Assembly (NCBI GenBank): GCA_963693085.1
Contig: OY856409.1
Span: 1,167,983,749 to 1,168,047,748, forward strand
DNA: 64,000 nucleotides
Direction of reading: 5' to 3'
DNA from: Alisma plantago-aquatica
Lineage: Eukaryota; Streptophyta; Magnoliopsida; Alismatales; Alismataceae
The notes beneath the pieces are model-generated. The model was given only the letters and a program-made list of their open reading frames with translations. It ran no database searches and was not told the DNA's origin. Below, piece after piece: positions 47,691 to 57,198 of this stretch. Both the position numbers and the translations under genes were made by a program. Each line of letters begins with the position of its first letter. Position 1 is the stretch's first letter.

Positions 47691-47796
47691 TCGGTCTTGG
47701 GACCGATGAGTCTTTCCTCGGTCTTGGGACTGATGAGTCTTTACTTGATCTTGGGACCGATGAGTCTTTACTTGGTCTTGGGACCGATGAGTCTTA
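47691..47796. repeat. 27-bp minisatellite, about 3.9 copies, with a palindromic core
   Basis: Units start at 47691, 47718, 47745 and 47772. Each holds TCGGTCTTGGGACCGA or a close variant, an inverted repeat TCGGTC/GACCGA with a 4-base loop, followed by TGAGTCTT. The half-sites equal the outer arms of the palindromes in the Sirevirus-like LTR. Confidence 0.9.
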
Positions 47797-48459
47797 GGGC
47801 AGTTGATGTACAATAAAAATAAAAAGCTTCTAAATTGAACCCAACTTCAAATAAGATATAGGCAGCCATATTATAGGTGGAATGGCTATATCACAATAGA
47901 ATCAGAGTTAGAACATTAGGCATTCACTAAAATCTTGTTTTCAATATATAAGATTGAGTGCAAAGAAATGATTTACAATTAAGTATTGGATATACATAGA
48001 GAAAGGAAGGCGTGAGGGATGACGATGTTGTAAGGAACACATGGATGGGTATAAACCATCATATAAGTATCCATATATATACAAACACCTTTCATACATT
48101 TTGTTCTCCTTTCCTTATAAATTTTGTAAATATGTTAATATTGCACTACATATATAGTAATAATGATTTCTTATAAATGTCAATACTGGATAATCATTTA
48201 ATCCATATAGAATCAGTCATACCAAGGGAACTATTGCAAATGCAAAGGTGATACACAAATAAGGTTGTATACCATGCAACTAACAAGTTCCATGGAGCAA
48301 AGAAGGAAAACAAACTAAAGAGAAGTACAAACATGATAAAACACTAGTAGAGGACTAGAACTTATTCAATCGACACTGAGTGTGCTCTACTTGCATTGGT
48401 GCTATGCCTTTCCTATCCCCAAGTTTACTATGGAAGCCATTGAAAAATTATGCCACGAT

Positions 48460-48570
48460 TTCCTCTAGCGGTACTGAACCTCAACTGCGTTCCCAATGCT
48501 TTACGCAACTATTCCCAAAAATGACTCGTGAATTGGGGACCTCTATCAAAAACTATCATTGTGGGTGCAC
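48460..48570 (-). pseudogene. Gypsy integrase scrap (same strand as the LARD-like element)
   Basis: The - strand reads a segment equivalent to the integrase core around the second catalytic Asp: DRGPQFTSHFWE, then LGTQLRFSTA, with a stop between them. This is typical of chromovirus integrase. Only about 37 codons survive. It supports descent of this element from a coding Tekay/Del-like ancestor. Confidence 0.7.
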
Positions 48571-48789
48571 CAAAATGCGGGATTGATGTGAAAATTATCA
48601 CCTCTAGAATGTCCCTTCTCTCTCTTAGCATCATCTAGAGGAGTGATAAAGGAGGGGGTGCCTTGTTTTGAGTCTTGGTTGATCATTTCATCCTCCCTTG
48701 GGCTCACTAGGTTCATTGTTCCGCTCATGGTCTGAGTACCTCACATAATGCTCTAAATTGGACACATGGAACTCATCACACATTACTTT

Positions 48790-48885
48790 TTCCTGTCGAT
48801 TTGATTGGTTCACCAAGTGAACCGGTCATCTCACTGACCATGAGCCGATCGGTTCACCCAGTGAACCGGTCGATTGGTGGTCCAG
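48790..48885. repeat. GGTTCAC/GTGAACC palindrome pair
   Basis: GGTTCACCAAGTGAACCGGTC and GGTTCACCCAGTGAACCGGTC, about 50 bases apart, each form an inverted repeat with a short loop. CpG steps (CCGATCGG, CCGGTCGA) surround them. Confidence 0.75.
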
Positions 48886-49059
48886 ATTGTGCGGAACACA
48901 GTCAATGTAGTTCTCAATCAAAATATTAGATAATGAGAGAAATTCCACAATATTATACAGTATTTTTCCTTTATGAGAGAAACTTAAGAAGCTCATTTAT
49001 TTACAACTAATAAACAATCGCTTGTGGTTTTACCCTACTCTCAATGGAACGTTTAATGT

Positions 49060-49360
49060 TGTTAATCAAGGGATGTCTAGGGTTAAATGGTGACTCTTTC
49101 TTGGCGTGTGTGGATAGATTATCACTGCTTGAACGCCACTACGTTGAAGGATCACTTTCCTTTACCCTTTATCGATCAAATTTTGGAAGGACTGGCTGGT
49201 CATTCACATTTTTGTTTTCTCGACGGTTATTTCAGCTATAATCAAATTTCTATTGAGCCCATGGATCAGGAGAAGTCCACCTTTCCACCCCTTTGGCTAT
49301 CTCTCCCTTTTACGGTAAGATGTCTTTGGCTCTCACGTTACCACAATGTTGAGATTAGGA
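49060..49360 (+). pseudogene. Gypsy (Athila-like) reverse transcriptase fragment
   Basis: The + strand shows WRVWIDYHCLNATT, then DHFPLPFIDQ, and HFCFLDGYFSYNQI with the first catalytic Asp region. It then reads DQEKSTF, after which the frame is lost, though PFG-like text continues to about 49355. No YVDD-type motif follows. It lies opposite in strand to the host LARD-like element, so it was inserted or captured. Confidence 0.8.
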
Positions 49361-49399
49361 GACTTTTCCTAAGAGCCTTTCCACCCACCCGTTATAGGA

Positions 49400-49600
49400 G
49401 TGTATGGGGTTCAGTTTCCAGTTCAAAAACTAAACTTCTCACTTCATGTTTCTCAGACCATGCTGCCCTGCATGTAAATATGAGAGAGGTTACCAGGAAG
49501 AAAAAACCCTTCCGCTTCCTCAACTTCTAGTAGGAGTGGCCATGATTCAAGGAAGTGCTGGAGGAGGCTTGGATGAAGGACATGTATGGTAATCCATTGT
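49400..49600 (+). pseudogene. Plant L1-type LINE endonuclease/linker fragment
   Basis: SDHAALHV corresponds to the SDHxP motif near the end of LINE ORF2 endonuclease. It is followed by KKPFRFLNF and, after a stop, an EEAW stretch and NPLFQFHQEFQLV, all in the usual order for plant L1 elements. It joins the Gypsy reverse transcriptase fragment upstream with no recognisable end. Confidence 0.65.
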
Positions 49601-50100
49601 TTCAATTTCACCAGGAATTTCAATTAGTAAATGAATAATGGAGTTCTTGAGAAAAGAAAGGTGTGGAAACCTTTAGAAGGCAAAAGAACTTAATCCAAAG
49701 GTGGATTTCGTGCCACATGGGCCAAAATAGTCTATAACACTAGATAACCATATTACCAAAAAGGTACAAAACTAAAACTGAATATTTTTTCCAGAAAGAG
49801 AGATAAAACCATTTCTTAAGGTGAAAATCAGGGGTTACCGGGAGGCAGGGTCGTTACATTTGGTATTAGAGCACTGGTTCCTCATTTAATCTTTAATAAT
49901 TATTAAATTTTACAAATTCCATAGAATCGAGGGAGTTATTAGAGGATTTTTCGAAAGACAGAGGTGTCTAGAAAAGGATCACGTCTGGGGGCTGGCAATA
50001 TTTTCCTCCGACCGATGCCGCCCAAGATAGTCAATCATAAAACGATCTTATCTCGAGCTATACTTATTTGTTTTCAATAAAATGAAATGCATTGGAACTG
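49598..50100 (+). repeat. Internally deleted LTR, PBS and leader of the long-LTR Gypsy family
   Basis: 49598-49730 matches the 35925-36020 end of the long LTR in reverse orientation. The text then jumps to an LTR end, GGCAGGGTCGTTACA, at 49858. TGGTATTAGAGC (49861-49872) is a near-perfect Met-type PBS, and the leader to about 50030 matches the other family members. About 3 kb of LTR is missing, and no coding sequence follows. Confidence 0.7.
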
Positions 50101-51257
50101 CGATTCGATCCTCTATCATCTCAGATTGCTCAACAAGAGGGCAACCTAGAAGGTGATTTCTGGGGTGATTCTTGGGGAAGAATGTGAAGAATGGTGAAAA
50201 TCCAAAGGGGTTGCTATATATTTGACTTAGTAAGTAGGTTTTGTTGACTTTCTACTAATTTGTAGCTCCTTTTTATCTCAAATTTTAAGGGAAACTCATT
50301 ATAGTCTTAATCTTTCATCATGACAAAAAGGTGGACATGGATGTGGATAGGCGTTGCAAATTGGTTCATCTACTCCAAGTAGTAGAGGACAAGGGTGATA
50401 GTAGGCAACAACTAGACTCTATGTGTTGAGTCATCTTGAGCTCGGTGCGCTGGATGACGACGTCCGACCATTTTGAGATGCATAATGCTATCCAGCATTA
50501 ACGCAGTCTAAGAAAAGTGCAGGATAATGACAATTTCTGTGGTGCCCATGTTTAGTTATCGTGGTGTCAAGTTGGAGTTAGAGAGGTGGGTGATAATATT
50601 GGACGTCGTGAAGGATGTGTCCTTTGCAACAAATTCTGTTTTTATTTGAATTATCTGTAGAGGGAAGTTTTGGTTATGTTACACGAATCAGGCTACATAG
50701 CCAGGAAAGTGCTCAACTAGCCATGGACAAGTGTAGTTGGCACTGAACAAAGATGGAAAAACAAAATTATGTTGAGTTTGGTCTTGTTTAAAAGTATTTT
50801 TCGTGAGGAATGCAATGATTTTTATTTCGTCTAAAAAATCACTATTGTGTAAAAGATATTAACAAAATAGTTTGTGTTTTTCTCTCTGAGACCGTTTGGA
50901 GGTCAACCAAGACCGTTTGGAGGTCTAGGGTTGAGTTCTGACATCAAGAACTATTTTTAGGATGATCCTCTCCTTTTCAAAAAATGTACAGATAGGGAAA
51001 AGGTAACAAAACTACCCATTACATGTAACTTTTATAGGGAAAGAAAGTTTAACTTTCTCAACACCCACTTTGCCCTATGCTCAAGCTCTACTAATCATGT
51101 TCGACAATGAGTTTTTCTTTTTTGTGCGAGGAACTTAGCTTACTATGAATCCACTGATTACAAAGGCGCCAACTTTTTGGCATTTTCAGATTAAAGTTAT
51201 AAGCAACTTACTTCTTTGATGATAGTGCTTCAATGACAATAATGGTAGTTCAGTTTG
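50101..51257. other. Non-coding internal sequence of the LARD-like element
   Basis: No ORF is credible. At 50886-50930 the phrase GACCGTTTGGAGGTC occurs twice with an 8-base gap. It is itself an imperfect palindrome related to the cluster at 52490. Confidence 0.5.
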
Positions 51258-51350
51258 TTGTTAAACCGACGCCTATAGTACCCCTGCTGGCACGTTTTGG
51301 GTGGCACAAAGGTTTTTGGTGTCGGTTTTCAAACTGACGCCTAAGGGTTC
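51258..51350. repeat. ACCGACGCC/GGTGTCGGT motif pair, possible CACTA subterminal remnant
   Basis: GTTAAACCGACGCCTATAG and GGTGTCGGTTTTCAAACTGACGCC resemble the inverted subterminal repeats of plant CACTA elements. No CACTA terminus is seen, so the assignment is weak. Confidence 0.3.
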
Positions 51351-51589
51351 ACCTGGTAATTTGATTGGAAATTTTCCTATTTGCAAGCAAACTGGCTTTT
51401 AATGCAATGATTAATGCACATAATTGTGTCAAAAATAATTTCTTGAGCCAATCCTATTGGTATCTCATGAATTTGAAAGGATATTTCTCCTTCCCTAACT
51501 GGTGCAAGCTCAACAACCCCCTCCACATCACCGCTCACCCCCTGAGCTGCACCAAACTTCTTGGAGGCTCTTTTGGGACCATTCTAAGG

Positions 51590-51590
51590 C

Positions 51591-51621
<31 letters not shown>

Positions 51622-51657
51622 TGTATATATATACACACACATATATATATATATATA
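51590..51657. repeat. (AT)n microsatellite with a CA interruption
   Basis: The array is alternating A and T, with ACACACAC inside. ORFs across it read Ile-Tyr repeats and are meaningless. Confidence 0.95.
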
Positions 51658-52159
51658 CTTGTAAACGCACGACATATTTTTTTTATAGGTAAGCCAAAAC
51701 ATCCGGTCACATGCCACCAACTTTTTTTTTGCCGTCCTTGATTTGGACCATTTGGACTGAAAAAAAACAATAAAAGTTGTACTTGGAGAACATCGGGGAA
51801 ATGTTGCCCAACACCAAAAGAGTGAGATTACTCAAAACTAACACTAAAAATTGAGATTTAAACAAACAATCAGTCACATAAGACACATAGAGATCTCATA
51901 GTAAAAATTTCTTCAAACACCACAACTAATATCCATATAAAATTGGATCCCAAAAGACTTATTTAAGTCAAGACTTCACTATCATAGATCACAAACCCTA
52001 ATCAACAAAATACTAACAACATGTAATATGGGGGTGAAATTTTATTTTTTGGCTAAGTACCTATTTGTAATGGTAGTAGTACTACCATATTTAGTTCTTC
52101 GCAATTTCTCAAAATTTGTAATTCCAATTTGAATTTGCTTGAACGAGGTGGGCAAGATG

Positions 52160-52161
<2 letters not shown>

Positions 52162-52219
<58 letters not shown>

Positions 52220-52220
52220 A
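52162..52220. repeat. (TA)n(TG)n microsatellite
   Basis: Alternating TA runs into an eight-fold TG run. Confidence 0.95.
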
Positions 52221-52319
52221 TGCTCCTTGATTAGCCTCCCTTATTGTTTTTTCATATAGACATCACGTCCCCTTACTTTCTTGTTTTGATGAAGAAGAAA
52301 GATTCCAACCGACCACACA

Positions 52320-52410
52320 CCGGCTTGAATTTTCCCCTCCATCTCGGACTTAGAGTTTTCTCATCCCGAGCAAACTCTAAGTCCGAGATGGAGGGGAAAA
52401 TTCAAGCCGG
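52320..52410. repeat. Perfect 39-bp inverted repeat with 13-base loop
   Basis: Arms 52320-52358 and 52372-52410 are exact reverse complements. The arm starts CCGGCTTGAATTTTCC and ends GGACTTAGAGTTT. The loop is 52359-52371. There is no internal mismatch, although the enclosing element is old, so the hairpin is recent or maintained. A transcript would form a long perfect duplex. It is not tied to any ORF. Confidence 0.95.
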
Positions 52411-52489
52411 TCGGACCATAAAAGGAAGGCAAATTGATTAAAAATAACTTGAGATTTTTTTTGGCTATGCTTTTTAGGGCTCTGAGCCG

Positions 52490-52572
52490 ATCGTTTGGGT
52501 CTCAATATTGTTTGAAACCAAACGGTTTCAAAACCGTTTGGGATTAAACGGTCTCAAGACCGTTTGAGGTGA
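52490..52572. repeat. AAACGGTTT-type palindrome cluster
   Basis: Three or four units of the form AAACGGT-YTCAARACCGTTT lie within 80 bp: CCAAACGGTTTCAAAACCGT, then TTAAACGGTCTCAAGACCGT. Each can fold as a hairpin with a few bases of loop. Confidence 0.8.
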
Positions 52573-53550
52573 TTTCACATCCTACGTACCACTGCCCCGG
52601 ATCTACCATGCCTAAAGATGGATACTTTTGGAGAGTTATGTACTTGTAGAATAGTGGGGAAATGTTGTCAGGGCTTACTCCCCTCAAATCCCACAAAAAG
52701 GGGATGGGAGTCATCCGAGGACAGACTTCCCAAATGACCGTACTTTAATTTACCCATATTTTTCGGTATGTGATTAATTAGTGATCGATTGTGCTTTATG
52801 TTTTGAGTAATCTGGTTTAGAAATTTCCTTTATTTTTTGATTCAATAGAATCATAATGACCTCTGAATGTTAAGCCTTATTGTAGCAAAAATCTAACACA
52901 ATTAATTGATGCAATCAACCATATATCCAGAGTCTACTCTTATTATATTGTTAGTAGGAGTCGTCAGATCCCAGTAACGCATCCTACCAACCAGACCAGG
53001 CCAAACCTAAAGTCCTGAAGCCAAAAGCTACTCGGGATTAACCAAATCCTATTCATCTCAAACATGGGGAAAGAATACCCCATTTAGGGTAGACTCATTT
53101 AAACATAACTTCTGGTCTACTTGATACAAAAAATAACTGAATCAACTTCATCATACACAACATTCTAAAAGAACCATATATATATTCTACAAACTGATAA
53201 TCTGAATTCATATATAAGAGCATTTCAATTGATCTCCAATCAAAGAAGTAATAAAAAACAAGAGTTGTATCACATTCTATTCTTATGCTCAATTCATTCA
53301 TTTCTTTTCGGTCTTCTAGCCCTAATATTTCTAGGGTTTCTCTCTAGCTCATCCTTCCTCTGCATACATGGCCACATCATCCAGAGAAGAATAGACAGAG
53401 TAGCTTGATACTGGTCAACATAAGTAATAAGATACTGGGTCAATGTATCTAAATACTTAGACCTCCTAGAGCTATAGGGGCATCACCTCCTAACCGCCAC
53501 ACTAATAACTCTGACTTTCTATCCTATTGGTCCCTGACAACTCATCCTAA
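52573..53550 (-). other. Leader of the LARD-like element
   Basis: This is non-coding sequence between the palindromes and the PBS. Read on the - strand it is the 5' leader. No gag ATG with a following ORF was found. Confidence 0.5.
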
Positions 53551-53562
53551 GCTATGATACCA
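53551..53562 (-). promoter_or_regulatory. Primer-binding site of the LARD-like element
   Basis: The - strand reads TGGTATCATAGC, one mismatch from the Met-type site, three bases from the LTR B terminus. Confidence 0.75.
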
Positions 53563-53565
53563 AGT

Positions 53566-56500
53566 TGTTACACCCACATCCCACAATTTACCACTAATCA
53601 TGAGATTAGGGCATAAGTTTGAGGATTATACTTAATACAAAGCTCACTCACAATTTTCTTTTCTTTTTCCTTTATCCCAAACTCTATTTTTTTTCTTCTC
53701 TTTTCGCATTCAATCACATAAACAAACTTGTACAAGGGAATTAAACCTTGATTACTCAAATATGATCTCAACATTAATGACACACATCCATACATTCATT
53801 TTGTTCCTCACACTTCCATGTACATACAACATGATAACTATATATATACTCTATCATTAATGAAACAAAGATACAAATCAACAATTAGAACTCTCTCTCA
53901 ACACTATACAAGGATCTAGAGTGACAGGGACCGACTAAACTTAACTAATCTCATACTTAACTCCTGTGGAAGATCTACGTTGATGCAATGGCATCTTCAG
54001 CCCACAAGGTATCCCTAAAAATTGTGAGTAGAGGGATGAACCTACTCTCTCAGTGAATGAGTACTTCAAAGAAATAGTCTAAAGCACTTATATAATTACA
54101 GATATACCTTTGAGAAACTGATATCAATCATAACAATAGTAAGCTTTAAAGAGACTGATCATTCACATACATAAATACGGCAGAATACTCTAGACATCTA
54201 CAAGAGTGAATCAATATATGAACATGCTTGATTAACCACAAAGAAAACTAATAATCTAGAAACATACAAAGAATAATTGAATAACTGCACACACTTGGTT
54301 AACCTCTCACTCATCTTATAATGCATCAGTAGTAATATCGGTATATCTAAACATTTTTCTCATTATTCTCTTTATAATCTTTCATTAACCTTGACTTGAC
54401 CTGACTACTGAACTGACTACTACTATGTTGGCCAACTAAACATAACTGACAGATCTAACTAATGTACTCTTCATCTGAACTCAGTTAACTTTTCTTTTAC
54501 TTTGCCCCTGAACTCACTTGGATTGTACCATCTAAGCAAAATCTACTACTGCATGACTTGCCGAACAAGTCTTAAGGTGAACTCGGGACCTTAAGACTAC
54601 TACTAAATACCTCGGTCTGCAGTGAGGTTGCCATGTCTGGCCTAACAATGACTAAACATTGTCCGTAAATTGTGGCCCCTTGTCCTGGGTACTCAGGAGG
54701 GGTGCCTCTAGGCTAAAAAGCCTCAACTCTATGTAATCCAGTTCCACTAGGGCTAACACGCAAAATGGAGTAACTTCCAGAAGAAGTAGGTCCACAAGGG
54801 TTGTATACTTCAGCTCGTGGGTACCATTGGATCTTCAGTTATTATTGGATACCCTACTACTAAAATAGTACCACCAGGATCTCTGCTATTGTTGGGTACT
54901 CTGCTATTATTCAGGAAACATGGAACTACTTGTTCCCCGCGACTAGGTCACGATCTAGGTGATACTTTTCTGGGCTAAGTCACCAGTCAATCACCTGTTT
55001 CACTCTTCCTGGTATAGACCTCCTCAGAAGAGTTCTACGGTATTCAGGACAACTATTACTGTTATAATTTTGATTAAATCTTTCTCTTAGAGTGATCTCT
55101 TTTAACTCTGTATTTGTTGACTTCTTTGAGAACTGGACTGATTTCACTGATATTACTTAAATGAATGCATAATATATTGATTACCCTTCTCTCAGGGCTT
55201 CTTATTGCTGAAATGATTAACATAATAATCACCCGTCACTAAGGGTTTCTCATTTCTCATGCACATAGAAGAATTCTCATATGTTCAAACAGATATCATG
55301 TCTAATGATATAAACATTTACATTCAACATTTCTCGTATTCATGCATGGCATAAACAACATCTCTATCTAGGGAAATTCCTTTTCTATTTTCTTAAATTA
55401 CCATAACAACTTATGCATTTCATGTCAATTAACTCAGCTATATATTTTTGCATCACAAATCAAAATGTGTATGCATATAAAATGATATTCAGCTAGAAAC
55501 TCAAATTATCACATAAATCATTTCAATCATTCATGCATATGAAACCCTGGTATGAATTTAACTAGGATTTCCAAGATATTCATTAAAATATCACACATCA
55601 AGAATAACCTTAAGTAAATGAATTTATAATAATAAAAGAATCACATTAGTTGAATTCATGAATCTATTCGCAAACGTCCAACTTTTCATTCATTTAGGGT
55701 TTCACCCTCTTTACTGATATATAAAGCAAACATTGATATCATCAAATGAAATACACGATCTTATCTGACATATATGTACTACTCATCCAGATAAAACAAT
55801 CACTTGTAACCAAAGAGATTCAACTAGACAAACCTCTTTATTCAATTATACAACAATTTTAGTCATAGTCGAAAACCCTAGATTTTTCTATTTTCATATA
55901 AACTCTACAATTACTTTAGAATTTCTCACTTAGATAATTTGAATGCATTTCTAGTATGTTTTATCAATTGGAATCCATCACAACAGAGAAATAATCTTAT
56001 TTCATATCATCTTGCAAAAGCTAGGTCAAAAGGACAGTTTAGGGTTTGTAGTCGCATACAAAACAAGTAAAGATTATTGATCATTTAACTCATTTTCATA
56101 CAATCTACTATTTAAAGGAATTACCCACTCACCCTAAGGTGTGAAAACACCTTTAAAATGTAGCTCATTTCTAAAAATCTCGAATTCATTTCAAAACCCT
56201 AGCAAATCACCAGATTCTTCTTCCTTTCAACCTGGAAACCCTAGAAATGGGGGATTATGAAGAAAGAGTGAGAAAAGGGGAAGACTTGATACCATTTTGA
56301 ATCAAATAAGAGGAGGGACGGAATCTTGACATGTGATAGAATATTCACCATGAAAGTCTATGCAAAGAAGCTAAACTTACTTGATTTCATAATGTCTCGG
56401 ATAGAGATACCCTAGATCATCAATTCCACCACTTTTTTCCCTCAAACCCTAACTCTCCCTCTCTCTCTAAGATTACATTTCTCTGGAATGGATCATGAAA

Positions 56501-57193
56501 TATGAGATATACTTGGGTGCTATCTTTCTCATATATAGCAATTTAGGTGCTTGGGTAATTTACACATTAACCCCTCACTACATTTTTCTTATTTTAGAAG
56601 ATTTTTCTATTATATAAAAGTTATTGTAATTCATTTATTTTAGAGGTCAAAAATCCTCCAAAAATTATGAAAATTTATCATGATATCTAAAATGTAATAA
56701 TAAAGCTCTCGTTTAATTTTTAGATCATTTTGAGTTATTAGTAAATAATTAAAAATCAAACACTAAACTGTTGAACAACACTCTGTCAGCATTTCGGTCG
56801 AAGTATAGTTCGACCGAGAACCACATTCAAAGAATACCCAAATATTGTGAAATTTTTATAAAATTTTTATGATTTAGTTATCCATATCATATCCAAAATT
56901 CAATTAAATATAAATTTTTTAGAAAATATGAAAAAAATATTTACCACACTGCCATCTTGATCAAATTCTATATTCATGTACTATCAAAACCCTAATTTTT
57001 GCCGATTAGGGTTTACATTTCTCAAACACTAATTTTTCAAAATAAAATAATAATTAGAGTTTCTTCTTAGGTTTGAAACATCACAATTGATATACTATCA
57101 TTAATCAAGTCTAAACAATGTTCAATCTAATCAAGCATGTAATCATTCAGGTAAACCCTAGTTTACCAATTAAGCACAAATGTGGTCATTACA
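53566..57193 (-). repeat. LTR B (5' LTR) of the LARD-like element
   Basis: This 3628-bp LTR is collinear with LTR A. The split palindrome TCGGTCGA-N8-TCGACCGA is intact at 56794-56817. As the 5' LTR it would carry the active promoter, on the - strand. Confidence 0.9.
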
Positions 57194-57198
57194 TCCAA
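57194..57198. repeat. Right TSD (TCCAA) of the LARD-like element
   Basis: It is identical to 41642-41646 and abuts GTCATTACA. Confidence 0.9.

Larger units (their letters stand above)
41647..57193 (-). mobile_element. Tekay-derived LARD-like element (15.5 kb)
   Basis: Two ~3.63 kb direct repeats at 41647-45282 and 53566-57193 share termini TGTTACACCC/GTCATTACA and are flanked by TCCAA on both sides. A PBS complement left of the right repeat and a PPT complement right of the left repeat fix the orientation as minus. The PPT context (AAGGGGTGAGAATTG then TAATGACC) is that of Tekay/Del chromoviruses. The 8.3 kb internal region has no pol ORF, only a short integrase scrap on the same strand. LTRs differ at several percent of sites by eye, so this insertion is much older than the Sirevirus-like array. 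Long LTRs with a non-coding interior fit the LARD description. Confidence 0.85.

Noticed and set aside
47609..47813. ORFs with LGLGTDES repeats on both strands
   Set aside because: They are translations of the 27-bp minisatellite.
51365..51770. ORFs with Ile/Tyr repeats
   Set aside because: They run through an AT microsatellite.
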